Source: an uncultured Oscillospiraceae bacterium (GTDB lineage: Bacteria > Bacillota > Clostridia > Oscillospirales > Acutalibacteraceae). From it: DNA of 36,068 bases. Position numbers and translations under genes: made by a program. The notes under the pieces were generated by a model that was not told the origin of the DNA, ran no database searches, and was given only the letters and a program-made list of their open reading frames with translations. The stretch is from contig UQRS01000011.1 in the NCBI GenBank assembly GCA_900543525.1, forward strand, positions 1-36,068, written 5' to 3'. Of the stretch, positions 1-7,766 are shown piece by piece; positions within the stretch are counted from its first letter, which is position 1, and each line of letters starts with the position of its first letter.

Positions 1-650
1 TGGGTGTACTCACGATACCCCGCAAGGCCGAAGCGCATCTGCATAATCTGCCGCTCCCGGGGCGAGAGGCGGCTCACCATATGCTGAATCAGTCCCCGCT
101 CGTCCTCCTGCTCGATGCCGCGGCTGATCTCGTCCCCGTCGCTGCCGAGGATGTCCGAAAGCAGCAGCTCATTGCCGTCCCAGTCGATGTTGAGCGGCTC
201 GTCGATCGAAATCTCGCTTTTCAAAGAGGAGGTTTTGCGCAGATACATCAAAATCTCATTTTCAATGCAGCGGGAGGCATAGGTCGCCAGCTTGATGCCC
301 CGGCCGGGGCAAAAGGTGCCGACCGCCTTGATCAGCCCGATGGTACCGATTGAGATAAGATCCTCCAGCCCCGCGCCGGCCGCGTCGAATTTGCGCGCGA
401 TATACACCACCAGCCGCAGGTTGTGGACGATCAGCTCCTCCTTCACGCGGTCGCCATCCTCATAATAATCCTCCAGCAGGCGGCGCTCCTCCTCGGCCGT
501 GAGCGGCTCGGGCAGCGTCTCCGGCCCGTTGATGTAATGGATCGGCTCGACCAGCCCGAGCCGGAGCTTTAACCGGAAAAGAAGCGCCGAAAGGTGCAGA
601 CCGCATCTATGCAAAAAGGCGGACGGGCCGCCGAAAGATTCCTTGTTCAT
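1..650 (-). CDS. sigE: Sporulation sigma factor SigE (pro-sigma-E), partial at left edge
   Basis: This is the early mother-cell sigma factor, made as an inactive precursor. The first 216 or so codons are present and the frame runs off the left edge, so the end of region 4.2 is missing. A hydrophobic pro-region of about 40 residues precedes HYINGPETLP, matching the processing region of Bacillus SigE (YYIGG). Region 2 reads NLRLVVYIARKF, LISIGTIGLIKAV and ATYASRCIENEILMYLR. The stretch LNIDWDGNELLLSDILG is diagnostic of SigE rather than SigK or SigG. The ATG at 650 has GGAG about 10 bases upstream. It lies 21 bp after spoIIGA, its processing protease, in the classic spoIIG order. Activation by SpoIIGA cleavage is family knowledge. 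Confidence 0.95.
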   Translation of the reverse strand, partial: MNKESFGGPSAFLHRCGLHLSALLFRLKLRLGLVEPIHYINGPETLPEPLTAEEERRLLEDYYEDGDRVKEELIVHNLRLVVYIARKFDAAGAGLEDLISIGTIGLIKAVGTFCPGRGIKLATYASRCIENEILMYLRKTSSLKSEISIDEPLNIDWDGNELLLSDILGSDGDEISRGIEQEDERGLIQHMVSRLSPRERQIMQMRFGLAGYREYT

Positions 651-671
651 CTGACATTTACTCCTTTTTGA

Positions 672-1517
672 TTACTCAACCAGCGACGCGTCCAGAATCG
701 CGCCGTAGCCCGCTCCGAGCGGCTGATCGTTCAGCGCGACAACCGGACGGTCAACCGTGCGGATTTTGTTCCTGTAAAAAATCTCCATCTTATCGCACCG
801 AAAGGCCGGCAGCAGACCGCCGCCGCCCACGCTTCGATAAGGGATAACCCGATACCGCAGGGCGTACGCGCCCGACGGAGGGCCGGCGGCCGCGGCCAGC
901 ACCGTCTCCCGCCCGAAGAGGCGCTCCCCCGCCTCCCGTCCGACGACGACGACCGGCGCGTCCGAGAGTGTGTCCCTCAATCCGTGCCCGGTGTCGGCAA
1001 GGGCGGTCAGCCGCTCGACCCGGTCATCCAGAAAGAGGCGGATTTCACACAGCTTCTCCCTGTGGGAGGCGTCGAAAAACCGGTTGATCCCTTTCAGCAG
1101 AAGGTAGCAGATCAGGGTGGAAGCCACCAGCACCACGGGCGAAACCGCGAAGTATACCACGCCGTTGTGGACGCTCATTCCGGCCGGCTTGAAAAGAATC
1201 CAGAGGGCGAACATCAACCCGGCATAAACGAACGACACGCCGTAAAAGATCGCCAGACTCCGCAAAAAATGCGAGAGCGGGCACCGCCCCGCAAAGCAGA
1301 GGATCACAAGGCAGGAGATGCCAAGCCGCACCAGCAGCTCCACCGCGGCCGGAAGCGCCGGCGCAAATATGTAAAGAGAGCAAACCGCCCCCACCCCTGC
1401 GGCCAGAATCTGCCGCCAGAGCGGCACGCGGTACTTTGTGATGGCTCTGACCGCCTGCAGCAGCAGAAAGTTGACAAACAGATTCAGGCAGATCAGCACA
1501 TCGGCATAAATTTCCAT
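672..1517 (-). CDS. spoIIGA: Sigma-E processing peptidase SpoIIGA
   Basis: This is the membrane aspartic protease that removes the SigE pro-region in the mother cell on a signal from the forespore. The 281 residues show an N-terminal half of about five hydrophobic segments (MEIYADVLICLNLFVNFLLL onward) and a soluble C-terminal half. The catalytic motif is ADTGHGL with the Asp near residue 175; most homologues have DTGN, so the His after the Gly is a mild deviation. The frame is open to a GTG at 1526, but that codon is too close to the AAGGG sequence. The ATG at 1517 is better spaced and begins with the usual MEIYAD. It forms an operon with sigE. Confidence 0.93.
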   Translation of the reverse strand: MEIYADVLICLNLFVNFLLLQAVRAITKYRVPLWRQILAAGVGAVCSLYIFAPALPAAVELLVRLGISCLVILCFAGRCPLSHFLRSLAIFYGVSFVYAGLMFALWILFKPAGMSVHNGVVYFAVSPVVLVASTLICYLLLKGINRFFDASHREKLCEIRLFLDDRVERLTALADTGHGLRDTLSDAPVVVVGREAGERLFGRETVLAAAAGPPSGAYALRYRVIPYRSVGGGGLLPAFRCDKMEIFYRNKIRTVDRPVVALNDQPLGAGYGAILDASLVE

Positions 1518-1540
1518 AACCACCACACCCTTATATAGAT

Positions 1541-1573
1541 ATTATAAGACCCGCCCTGCTCCGATTATGTCAA
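1541..1573 (-). promoter_or_regulatory. spoIIG-type promoter (Spo0A-dependent candidate)
   Basis: On the minus strand a perfect -35 (TTGACA, plus coordinates 1568-1573) is followed after 21 bp by a perfect -10 (TATAAT, 1541-1546), 24 bases ahead of the spoIIGA start. In Bacillus subtilis the spoIIG promoter is known for consensus hexamers with 22 bp spacing and for activation by Spo0A bound over the -35. Here the -35 lies in TTTGACA, one mismatch from the inverted 0A box TTCGACA. The sequence shows the hexamers and spacing; Spo0A control is inferred. Confidence 0.75.
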
Positions 1574-1589
1574 AACCGCACCTGCTTTT

Positions 1590-2035
1590 TTGAAAGAAGA
1601 GCGGCTTTTCTGTCGCCCGGATGCAAAAAAGCAAGCCTCCCTCCCGTTAAGGCCTCTGCTGCAAAAAGCAGGCGCGTTCTGGATTTTATACGCCCTTTCT
1701 CACGCAGAGCAGCCGCTTACCCAAAATGACCTCTGCAACAGTTTTTCTTCCCGGTGCAGACGATCAATTCTTCCATCGGCGCTTTGCAGAAAAAGGGGCT
1801 GCTGAAATTGCAGGGCATTCCCGGGACGAAAAATCGAAAAGAGATTTTCTTTACCGACGCGGGGCGGGAGTTTTCCGCCAGAACGATCCGCAAGGTGGAT
1901 GAGATTGAAGAAAACGCCTTTCTCCTGTTCACGGCGGAGGAGCGGGAAGCCTACCTCTCTTTATTTAAGCGGCATATCAAAAATCTGAAGCAGGAAGAAC
2001 AGCGGGTTCTGAACACATTAACGGAGGAAATCTGA
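1590..2035 (+). pseudogene. MarR-family regulator, frameshifted and probably degraded at its N-terminus
   Basis: Two overlapping frames together resemble a MarR transcriptional regulator. The first (from 1590) gives AFWILYALSHAEQPLTQNDL, which fits helices before the winged helix. The second (to 2035) gives QTINSSIGALQKKGLLKL, the recognition helix and wing, followed by a C-terminal dimerisation helix. The break is at a run of five T near 1741-1745. One extra T would give NSFFFPVQTINSS, the expected family sequence. The part before AFWILY does not look like a normal MarR N-terminus. The stop lies 2 bp before the MATE gene, so it was probably that exporter's local regulator. A sequencing error at the T run cannot be excluded. 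Confidence 0.7.
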
Positions 2036-2037
2036 CC

Positions 2038-3357
2038 ATGAAAAACACAAAAGCAAAGATGGCCATGAGATATGTACTGCCGACCGTTTTGAGTCAGTGT
2101 GCATTTTTTCTTTTCACCATTATCGACGGCATTTTTGTCGGCCACGGGGTCGGCACGGACGCGCTCGGGGCGGTCAACCTCGCCATACCGTTTGTCATGG
2201 TCGTCGGGGCGGTGTTTATGCTGACCACCATCGGCGGCGTCACCATCACCGCCATCCGCATCGGCCGCGGAGATCATGACGGAGCCAACCAGGCCTTTAT
2301 GCATGCCATAGTCTGCACCGTCGCTTTCGGCGCGGTCTTTACACTCATCGGCACGGTTTTTACAAAGCCTCTTGCCCTCCTGCTCGGCGCGGGCGGCATC
2401 TATCTCGAGATGGCCCGCGACTATCTGTTCTGGTACAGCGTGTTTACCATTCCGTCGGCGCTGTCGGTCGCCTTGCAGGGCTTTGGGCGCAATGACGGCG
2501 CGCCGGTATTTGTCATGATCTCCACAATCACCAGCACGCTGCTGAACATCTTCCTTGACTGGCTGTTTGTTTTTCCGCTGCAGATGGGGATGGCCGGCGC
2601 GGCGATTGCCACCGGCCTCTCACAGACGGCGGGACTCCTGATTGTCGGCATGCATTTTGTGCGTCGGCGCGGCATCCTGCATTTTTCCAAATTTGCCTTT
2701 GACGGCGGCCTGATTCAAAAGGTGTTGAAACGCGGCCTCCCCGAAATGCTTTCCCAGTTCACCACTCCCATCATGATTTTCTGCATGAATCTTGTGCTGG
2801 CCCGATTTGTCGGGGAGGACGGAATCAACGCCTTCTCGATCATCGGATATATCATATCCTTCGCATTTGCCGTCTTCATCGGCGTATCGGAGGGCATGCA
2901 GCCTCTGTTCGGCCGCTGCTTCGGGGACAAAGCCGAAGCCGACCTGAAATATTACAAGCGTTTCGGGATGATCGCCGGCTTCATCGGCAGCGCGGCGGTA
3001 TACGGCCTGATTCTTGTGTTGGGCGGAGCAATTTGCAAAATGTTCGGTGCGGATCAGGACACCACGGATATGGCGATTGCCGCTATTCCGAAATTCGGAT
3101 GGGCGTTTTTGTTTGCGTCGCTGAACACCATTATTTCCGCTTATCTGTACTCGACCAAGCGGACGAAGGAGTCCGTGGGAATCAACATCCTCCGCGGCTT
3201 TGTTTTCATCCCGCTTGCGGTGATCCTGCTCTCCTTCCTTTCAAACGGCGCTGTCCTCTGGTACACCGTCGGAATTGCGGAGGCTGTGACTCTGGCCGCG
3301 GCGGTCGGCATCATGAGGCACTCGGAGAAAAACGGCGTGCAGTTCGACCGGCGATAA
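2038..3357 (+). CDS. MATE-family efflux transporter
   Basis: This is a 439-residue polytopic membrane protein with about twelve hydrophobic segments in two repeated halves, a normal length for MATE exporters that expel drugs or cationic metabolites in exchange for Na+ or H+. The N-terminus AMRYVLPTVLSQCAFFLFTI and the segment DGIFVGHGVGTDALGAVNLA match the conserved first two helices. The ATG at 2038 has GGAGG about 10 bases upstream and sits just after the broken MarR gene, so the two form one unit. Substrate is unknown. Repeat element A1 follows directly after the stop. Confidence 0.9.
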   Translation: MKNTKAKMAMRYVLPTVLSQCAFFLFTIIDGIFVGHGVGTDALGAVNLAIPFVMVVGAVFMLTTIGGVTITAIRIGRGDHDGANQAFMHAIVCTVAFGAVFTLIGTVFTKPLALLLGAGGIYLEMARDYLFWYSVFTIPSALSVALQGFGRNDGAPVFVMISTITSTLLNIFLDWLFVFPLQMGMAGAAIATGLSQTAGLLIVGMHFVRRRGILHFSKFAFDGGLIQKVLKRGLPEMLSQFTTPIMIFCMNLVLARFVGEDGINAFSIIGYIISFAFAVFIGVSEGMQPLFGRCFGDKAEADLKYYKRFGMIAGFIGSAAVYGLILVLGGAICKMFGADQDTTDMAIAAIPKFGWAFLFASLNTIISAYLYSTKRTKESVGINILRGFVFIPLAVILLSFLSNGAVLWYTVGIAEAVTLAAAVGIMRHSEKNGVQFDRR

Positions 3358-3366
3358 CGGCGAGGG

Positions 3367-3429
3367 CAGAGGGACGCCACGACTATGCTTCTTTTTACTC
3401 AAATCTATAGGGCGCCCCCTATTGTACCA
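3367..3429 (-). repeat. Dispersed palindromic element, family A, copy 1
   Basis: This 63-bp element is 55/63 identical by eye to 7582-7644, in the same orientation. Its arms are GGGACGCC (3371-3378) and GGCGCCCC (3411-3418). Read as minus-strand RNA the one arm difference is a G-U pair, where copy 2 has A-U, so pairing is kept on that strand only. The right end reads TGGTACAAT on the minus strand, like a -10 site, directly before the first arm. It lies 9 bp after the MATE stop. It could be a small mobile element, a structured RNA or a terminator-like element; I do not recognise the family. Confidence 0.75.
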
Positions 3430-3504
3430 CAGCCAAGTGCTTTACAAAACCAAATGTTTCTTATAATAAGTATGAGAAAACCGAATGATTCGGGATAAAA
3501 TAAA

Positions 3505-3546
3505 CAGCCCCTTTGCCTCTCCCTTCCGGAGGGTGCAAAAGGGCTG
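3505..3546 (-). terminator. Rho-independent terminator of mazF
   Basis: The minus strand has a long hairpin with outer arms CAGCCC and GGGCTG, continued by TTTTGC and GCAAAG, then GTTTATTTTATCC. It begins 41 bp after the mazF stop and closes that transcript. Confidence 0.8.
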
Positions 3547-3587
3547 CCGTGTATTTCCGATGAACGCCGCAAAAGGCAGAGCGGGGG

Positions 3588-3956
3588 TTATGTAGCCCCG
3601 TTCGCGCCGGTTCCGGTAAGGCCGAGACTCACGCCGATTGCCTGATTCACCCTGTACATCGAGCGGTCGTCCAGCCTTCCCATCTTTTCCTTCAGACGGC
3701 GCTTGTCGATGGTTCTCACCTGCTCCAGCAGGACGATCGAATCCTTCTGAAGGCCGCAGCCCTCACTCGTAACCTGAATGTGGGTCGGCAGCTTGGTTTT
3801 ATCCTTCTGGCTGGTGATGGCCGCCGCGATAACCGTCGGACTGTACTTGTTTCCGATGTCGTTCTGCACAATCAGAACCGGGCGGATCCCTCCCTGCTCC
3901 GACCCGACGACCGGGCTAAGATCGGCATAATAAATTTCTCCGCGCTTTATCGTCAT
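3588..3956 (-). CDS. ndoA: Type II toxin, MazF/EndoA (PemK) endoribonuclease
   Basis: This is a sequence-specific mRNA endonuclease of the MazF/PemK fold, close in type to Bacillus EndoA (which cuts UACAU). At 122 residues the length is normal. The start KRGEIYYADLSPVVGSEQGG is typical, and the catalytic residues known from EndoA, Arg25 (GGIRPVL) and Thr48 (AITSQ), fall at exactly those numbers here. The ATG has GAAAGGA upstream. In Bacillus the order is acpS, nnr, a lipoprotein gene, alr, ndoAI, ndoA; here alr and the antitoxin are missing. No small antitoxin-like frame is visible in the 270 bp upstream, so any MazE partner must be elsewhere. Confidence 0.93.
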   Translation of the reverse strand: MTIKRGEIYYADLSPVVGSEQGGIRPVLIVQNDIGNKYSPTVIAAAITSQKDKTKLPTHIQVTSEGCGLQKDSIVLLEQVRTIDKRRLKEKMGRLDDRSMYRVNQAIGVSLGLTGTGANGAT

Positions 3957-4177
3957 TTTCCTTTCACACTCCGTCGCTTTTTTAGGATGATTTCGGCTTG
4001 CATTTCTATCTTTGCCGTATACGCCCCTTTTTAATCATTCCTGCAATATTTTAATTTAAAAAGCAAAGCGGCCTCCCTTTTTCGTCGAAATCGGGGAGAG
4101 GCAGAATGCAGCCGGCGCACAGGACCGCGCACCGTCCTGCTTCATCCTATTCGGCCGCGCGTTCGTTTGACACAAAA

Positions 4178-4214
4178 GGAAGGGAGTGCCTGACGGATTG
4201 GGCACTCCCCTTTA
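4178..4214 (-). terminator. Rho-independent terminator of the acpS-nnr-lipoprotein operon
   Basis: Arms GGGAGTGCC (4182-4190) and GGCACTCCC (4201-4209) form a perfect 9-bp stem. On the minus strand it is followed by TTCCTTTTGTG. It lies just after the lipoprotein stop. Further hairpins (for example CAGGAC/GTCCTG near 4120-4140) lie between it and mazF. Confidence 0.8.
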
Positions 4215-4225
4215 ATTTACGGGTT

Positions 4226-4726
4226 TTATGAAAACTCGGCCTGCAGATCGAGCGATTCGATGGTGAGCGCGTGCGGCCGGCCGTCCCTGTTGAAGGAAAA
4301 TTTATACCCGCCCGCGCCGCACTCCCCCTCCAGCATATAGAGGCCGTTTGTGCATCTGGTCGGCGTCTGTGCCGAGCGGCCGGCGGCGACAAAAGCACTT
4401 CGCAGCGCCGCCGCGGGAGAGGAGAGCGGCAGATCCTCCGCACTGCCGCTCCACTCCATATCGCCGAAGGCGACCAGACACTCCTCCCCTGCGTAGGAGA
4501 CGCGAAAGCCGGTCAAATTCTGCGGCTCGGTAATCTCACAGGAGAAATTGCCCCCCTCTCCCACCGTGACCGCGAAGGTATAGGACGTCCCGCCGCAGGT
4601 CACCCGGCAGGCACCGGCATAACCGGCCGTTTGCAGCAAAATATCCTCCGCAGCCGTGCAGCCGCAGAGGATACCGCCAATCAGCAGCAGGAAAAGCACC
4701 GCCGCCGTATATTTTGCTTTGTTCAT
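4226..4726 (-). CDS. Small lipoprotein of unknown function
   Basis: A 166-residue protein with a lipoprotein signal peptide: MNKAKY, a hydrophobic core (AAVLFLLLIGGI) and a lipobox LCGC, so Cys23 is the likely lipidated residue. The rest looks like a small beta-rich extracytoplasmic domain (TYSFAVTV-type strands and a C-terminal GYKFSFNRDGRPHALTIESL). It lies 21 bp after nnrE/nnrD. Bacillus has a lipoprotein gene (ydcC, LolA-like) at the same place in its acpS-nnrD region, so it may be a distant counterpart, but I cannot show homology. Confidence 0.75.
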   Translation of the reverse strand: MNKAKYTAAVLFLLLIGGILCGCTAAEDILLQTAGYAGACRVTCGGTSYTFAVTVGEGGNFSCEITEPQNLTGFRVSYAGEECLVAFGDMEWSGSAEDLPLSSPAAALRSAFVAAGRSAQTPTRCTNGLYMLEGECGAGGYKFSFNRDGRPHALTIESLDLQAEFS

Positions 4727-4747
4727 AGAGGGGCACCGCCTTTTGTG

Positions 4748-6274
4748 TTATTTTGAAAACACAAAAGGCAGCCGGTCAATCAGATCGGTGGGCAGCATGG
4801 CCGTCTCACTCAGCTCGGCGGCGGCCAGATCGCCTGCCGCCCCGTGGAAATAGACCGCCGCCCGCGCCGCAAGCGAAGGCTCGATCCCCCGGCCGAGGAA
4901 GGCCGCAAGCATCCCGGCCAGCGCGTCTCCGCTGCCGCCGGTCGCCATGCCGGGATTGCCGGTCAGGTTGATATAGATCTCTCCCCCCGGCAAAGCGATC
5001 ACCGTCCGCGCCCCCTTCAGGACAACGATGGCGCCGCTGCGCTTTGCCGCCGCTGTCGCCGTGCCGACCCGGTCGGCCTGCACCTCGGCCGTCGTACAGC
5101 TGAGGAGACGGGCCATCTCCCCCGGATGGGGGGTCAGAACAACCTGCGTCTTTGCATCTTCAATCATATCTATGCGGCCGGCCAGTGCATTTATGCCATC
5201 GGCGTCCAAAACCACCGGGCAGTCGGCGCATTGCAGCAGCTCTTCTACCACCCGCGCCACATCTCCCCCACGGCCGAGGCCGGGACCGATCAGCAATGCG
5301 GAGGCCTTTTGCAGCTGCTCCCGCAGGGCGGTCAGGGCGTAAAAGCTCACCCGGCCGTCTCCATCCTCCTCCAGCGGGAGGAAAACCGGTTCATACAGCC
5401 CCTGCGCCAGAATGGGGTAAATGCTTTTGGGCAAAGCCAGATGCACAATTCCCGCGCCCGAGCGAAGCGCCGCCCGCGCCGCCATGCCGGCCGCTCCCGC
5501 CATGCCGTAGGAGCCGCAGACCAGCAGCGGCGAACCGAAGCTCCCCTTGTGGGCGTCCGAGCGCCGCGGGGCGCAGACTGCCTCTACCGATGGGCGGTCG
5601 ATGGTCTCCATTCCGGAGTCGAGCCCTTCAAAAGCCCGGTCGGGCATCCCGATCCCGACCGGCACCACCCGGCCGCAGAAATCGGCCGCGGGATAGGTGA
5701 CGTGGCAGGGCTTGAGCGTACTGAAGGTGACGGTCAGATCGGCACGAACGCAGTCTCCCTCTACCTTGCCGGTATCGCAGGCGGCGCCGCTCGGCAGATC
5801 GACCGACACCCGCGGCAGCTTCAGGCTGTTGGCAAAGCCGATGACGGCCGCCTCACTCCCCGACGGGGCGCCGTGAAACCCGATGCCGAAAATCGCGTCG
5901 ATCAGCAAAGACGCACCCCGCATAACGTCGAGGCAGGCGGCCGTCGCCCCCGCATAATCATAGATCGGCAGTCCGAGTACCGACGCACGGCGGAAATTTT
6001 CCAGCGCGCTCGGATGGGTCGGCGTGCCGGAGGTCAGAACCACGCTGACATCCGCCCCGGCCTCCCGCAATTTTCGGGCGATGACCAGTCCGTCGCCGCC
6101 GTTGCCTCCCCTGCCGCAGAGGATGCAAGCCCGCAGCCCCTCCGGCGGGTAGCGTTTTTTGATGACCGTCGCGGCGGCCGAGCCGGCATTTTCCATCAGC
6201 CGAAGCCACTCCATTCCGAGGGCGACCGCCCTCTCCTCCGCCTGACGGGTCAGATCACCGGTCAATATTTTCAT
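4748..6274 (-). CDS. nnr: Bifunctional NAD(P)H-hydrate epimerase / ADP-dependent dehydratase
   Basis: This enzyme repairs hydrated NADH and NADPH. The N-terminal YjeF/NnrE domain (about residues 1-210) epimerises the R and S hydrates and has LCGRGGNGGDGLVIARKL. The C-terminal ribokinase-like NnrD domain (about 225-508) dehydrates the S form using ADP or ATP and has GPGLGRGGDV, VVLDADGINAL, VVLTPHPGEMARLL and the active-site NPGMATGGSGDALAGMLAAF. At 508 residues it is the usual length for the fused form. The frame is open to 6340, but the ATG at 6274 (MKILTGDLTRQAE) has GAGG upstream and matches family starts. It follows acpS as in many Firmicutes. Confidence 0.94.
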   Translation of the reverse strand: MKILTGDLTRQAEERAVALGMEWLRLMENAGSAAATVIKKRYPPEGLRACILCGRGGNGGDGLVIARKLREAGADVSVVLTSGTPTHPSALENFRRASVLGLPIYDYAGATAACLDVMRGASLLIDAIFGIGFHGAPSGSEAAVIGFANSLKLPRVSVDLPSGAACDTGKVEGDCVRADLTVTFSTLKPCHVTYPAADFCGRVVPVGIGMPDRAFEGLDSGMETIDRPSVEAVCAPRRSDAHKGSFGSPLLVCGSYGMAGAAGMAARAALRSGAGIVHLALPKSIYPILAQGLYEPVFLPLEEDGDGRVSFYALTALREQLQKASALLIGPGLGRGGDVARVVEELLQCADCPVVLDADGINALAGRIDMIEDAKTQVVLTPHPGEMARLLSCTTAEVQADRVGTATAAAKRSGAIVVLKGARTVIALPGGEIYINLTGNPGMATGGSGDALAGMLAAFLGRGIEPSLAARAAVYFHGAAGDLAAAELSETAMLPTDLIDRLPFVFSK

Positions 6275-6404
6275 AAAAACACAGCCTCTTTCCCTTTTTA
6301 TCTGCAAATTTTTCCGGTCACTGCCCCGGATTTTTTTCATAAAATCAGAGCCGCCGGGCGGCCGTACGGCCGTATTCCTCTCCCAAAAAACAAAAGGCCG
6401 ACCG

Positions 6405-6788
6405 TCAATCCTCCGATAGACGGCCGGTCTCCTCCCCGATCACCATGGCGACCGCATACTCCCCATCGTGGGAGATACTGACCGAAAGCCGCAGTCCGCG
6501 CTGATCGGCCAGCTCGGCCGCGGCGCCGGAAAGGGCCAGAAAAGGGGCGCCGTTCTCCCGATGGAGCAGCTCCACCTCCCGCAGAGAGAAGCCGCGCACC
6601 CCGGTGCCGAGGACCTTGCCGAACGCCTCCTTCGCGGCGAAGGAGGCGGCGTACCCCTCCGGCCGGTCGCCGCGCAGAGACTGCTCGGCCACCTCGCGCT
6701 CACCGAAATAGCGTTCGCGAAAGCCTTTGGTTTTCAAAGCCTTTTCCATTCTGCAAACCTTTACAAGGTCAATTCCCGGATGGATCAA
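6405..6788 (-). CDS. acpS: Holo-[acyl-carrier-protein] synthase
   Basis: AcpS transfers the 4'-phosphopantetheine arm of CoA to the serine of acyl carrier protein, activating fatty-acid synthesis. At 127 residues it has normal length. Visible motifs are GIDLVKVCRM near the N-terminus (Mg-binding Asp7), SFAAKEAFGKVLGTGVRGF (second metal-binding Glu and CoA loop) and SISHDGEYAVAMVIGE at the end. The start is a TTG at 6788 with GAGGGTG upstream, and overlaps the preceding membrane-protein gene by 20 bases, suggesting translational coupling. nnr follows after 130 bp. Confidence 0.94.
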   Translation of the reverse strand: MIHPGIDLVKVCRMEKALKTKGFRERYFGEREVAEQSLRGDRPEGYAASFAAKEAFGKVLGTGVRGFSLREVELLHRENGAPFLALSGAAAELADQRGLRLSVSISHDGEYAVAMVIGEETGRLSED

Positions 6789-7305
6789 ATCGTATCACCC
6801 TCGGCGCGTATTTTTTCATGGCATTCAGCATTTTTTCGTTCGGGGAGAAGATCAACAGCGCCTCCGACCCCTCGTCCAGGCTGAAAACGGCGTAGCAGGC
6901 CTCCTCATCCACTGTGCAGGCCACAATCCGGCTGTCGAACCGGCGGGCGGCAAGCTGATCGGGGTCATAATGCCCGAACTCCGAAATAAAGCGGCACTGA
7001 CCCGAAAGCACCCGTTTGCGGCTGCGTTTGGAGATGATCTTGTCCACATCGAAGTCACCGTTTGTAAAAATGTACTCATATTCCAGATTGAGCTGGGACG
7101 CGAAGTAGTAAATCCCGTAACCGACGGCCACCGCCAAAACGACAAACAAAAGGGAGAACATTCCCAGCGCGCCGGCCACATACAGCATGCCGCAGGTCAA
7201 AATCAGAATCACGCCCAGCACGATAATGCCAATCTGCAGCAGCCGCTCCATCGGTGATTTGCGTATAGCCACAATCTGTTCTACATAGGTATCCACAGTT
7301 TTCAC
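6769..7305 (-). CDS. Small membrane protein, unknown function
   Basis: A 178-residue protein that starts with GTG behind GAGGAT. Residues about 20-70 form two closely spaced hydrophobic helices (LLQIGIIVLGVILILTCGML and MFSLLFVVLAVAVGYGIYYF). They are followed by a soluble domain beginning LEYEYIFTNGDFDVDKIISKRSRK and continuing with acidic residues. The basic stretch after the helices suggests the soluble part is cytoplasmic. It resembles the uncharacterised two-helix proteins found in Oscillospirales (possibly DUF6106, not verified). It heads the acpS operon, overlapping acpS. Confidence 0.8.
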   Translation of the reverse strand: MKTVDTYVEQIVAIRKSPMERLLQIGIIVLGVILILTCGMLYVAGALGMFSLLFVVLAVAVGYGIYYFASQLNLEYEYIFTNGDFDVDKIISKRSRKRVLSGQCRFISEFGHYDPDQLAARRFDSRIVACTVDEEACYAVFSLDEGSEALLIFSPNEKMLNAMKKYAPRVIRFDPSGN

Positions 7306-7483
7306 ACATCCTCAAAAAAGCAGTTGATCGCGCGGCGAAGGAGTCTCTCCGCCGCCGAAATTCACACCGTGCGTTCATTCAATCCGGATTTGACCGCCGG
7401 AAGGGCGGCAGGGCTTTTTGCCCCGTTTTGCTACAAGCTTAATAAATCCGTGATTCAAGGAACGCACAGTGCAATATACATAG

Positions 7484-7525
7484 CTTTTGCGGGTACCGGC
7501 CGTTTTTACGGGCGGCGAGCAAAAG
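7484..7525 (-). repeat. Dispersed palindromic element, family B, copy 1
   Basis: Read on the minus strand it starts CTTTTGCTCGCCGCCCG and ends CCGCAAAAGCTATG (the last bases reach 7480). Both blocks are identical to 27221-27264 on the plus strand, while the roughly 15 bases between differ. The 7-bp ends CTTTTGC/GCAAAAG form an inverted repeat. The two copies lie nearly 20 kb apart in opposite orientation. Confidence 0.75.
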
Positions 7526-7581
7526 ACGCTTTAAAAACACCATGAAGCCCCGGCCACATCCGAGCCGGAAAAGCCCATTTT

Positions 7582-7644
7582 CAGAGGGACGCCGCAACCA
7601 TGCTTCTTTTTACCCAAAGCCATAGGGCGTCCCCTATTATACCA
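7582..7644 (-). repeat. Dispersed palindromic element, family A, copy 2
   Basis: This is 55/63 identical by eye to 3367-3429. The arms GGGACGCC (7586-7593) and GGCGTCCC (7626-7633) are perfectly complementary. On the minus strand TGGTATAAT directly precedes the first arm, which looks like an extended -10 placed to start an RNA with the hairpin near its 5' end. The central TGCTTCTTTTTAC is conserved between the copies. Confidence 0.78.
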
Positions 7645-7712
7645 TGAATCGTCCATGCGCAGCATGGCAGCGCCGAAAGGTGCTGTACGGCGCAGCCGCG
7701 ATTCAGCCGTTC

Positions 7713-7766
7713 AATGAATACCCAGACGTCGGCGGCTTTGCCGCCGCTTCACGTTGTGTATTCATT
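7713..7766. repeat. Palindromic element C with nested hairpins
   Basis: Outer arms AATGAATAC (7713-7721) and GTATTCATT (7758-7766) are a perfect 9-bp inverted repeat. Inside, GGCGGC ttt GCCGCC forms a second strong hairpin. The right end continues as ATTATACCA, as at the right end of family A copy 2. I see only one copy in the window. Confidence 0.6.

Noticed and set aside
4844..6481. A 545-codon open frame on the plus strand opposite nnr and acpS
   Set aside because: It is rich in Arg/Pro/Gly/Ala with no domain, and lies opposite two well-conserved enzymes; a GC-rich antisense shadow.
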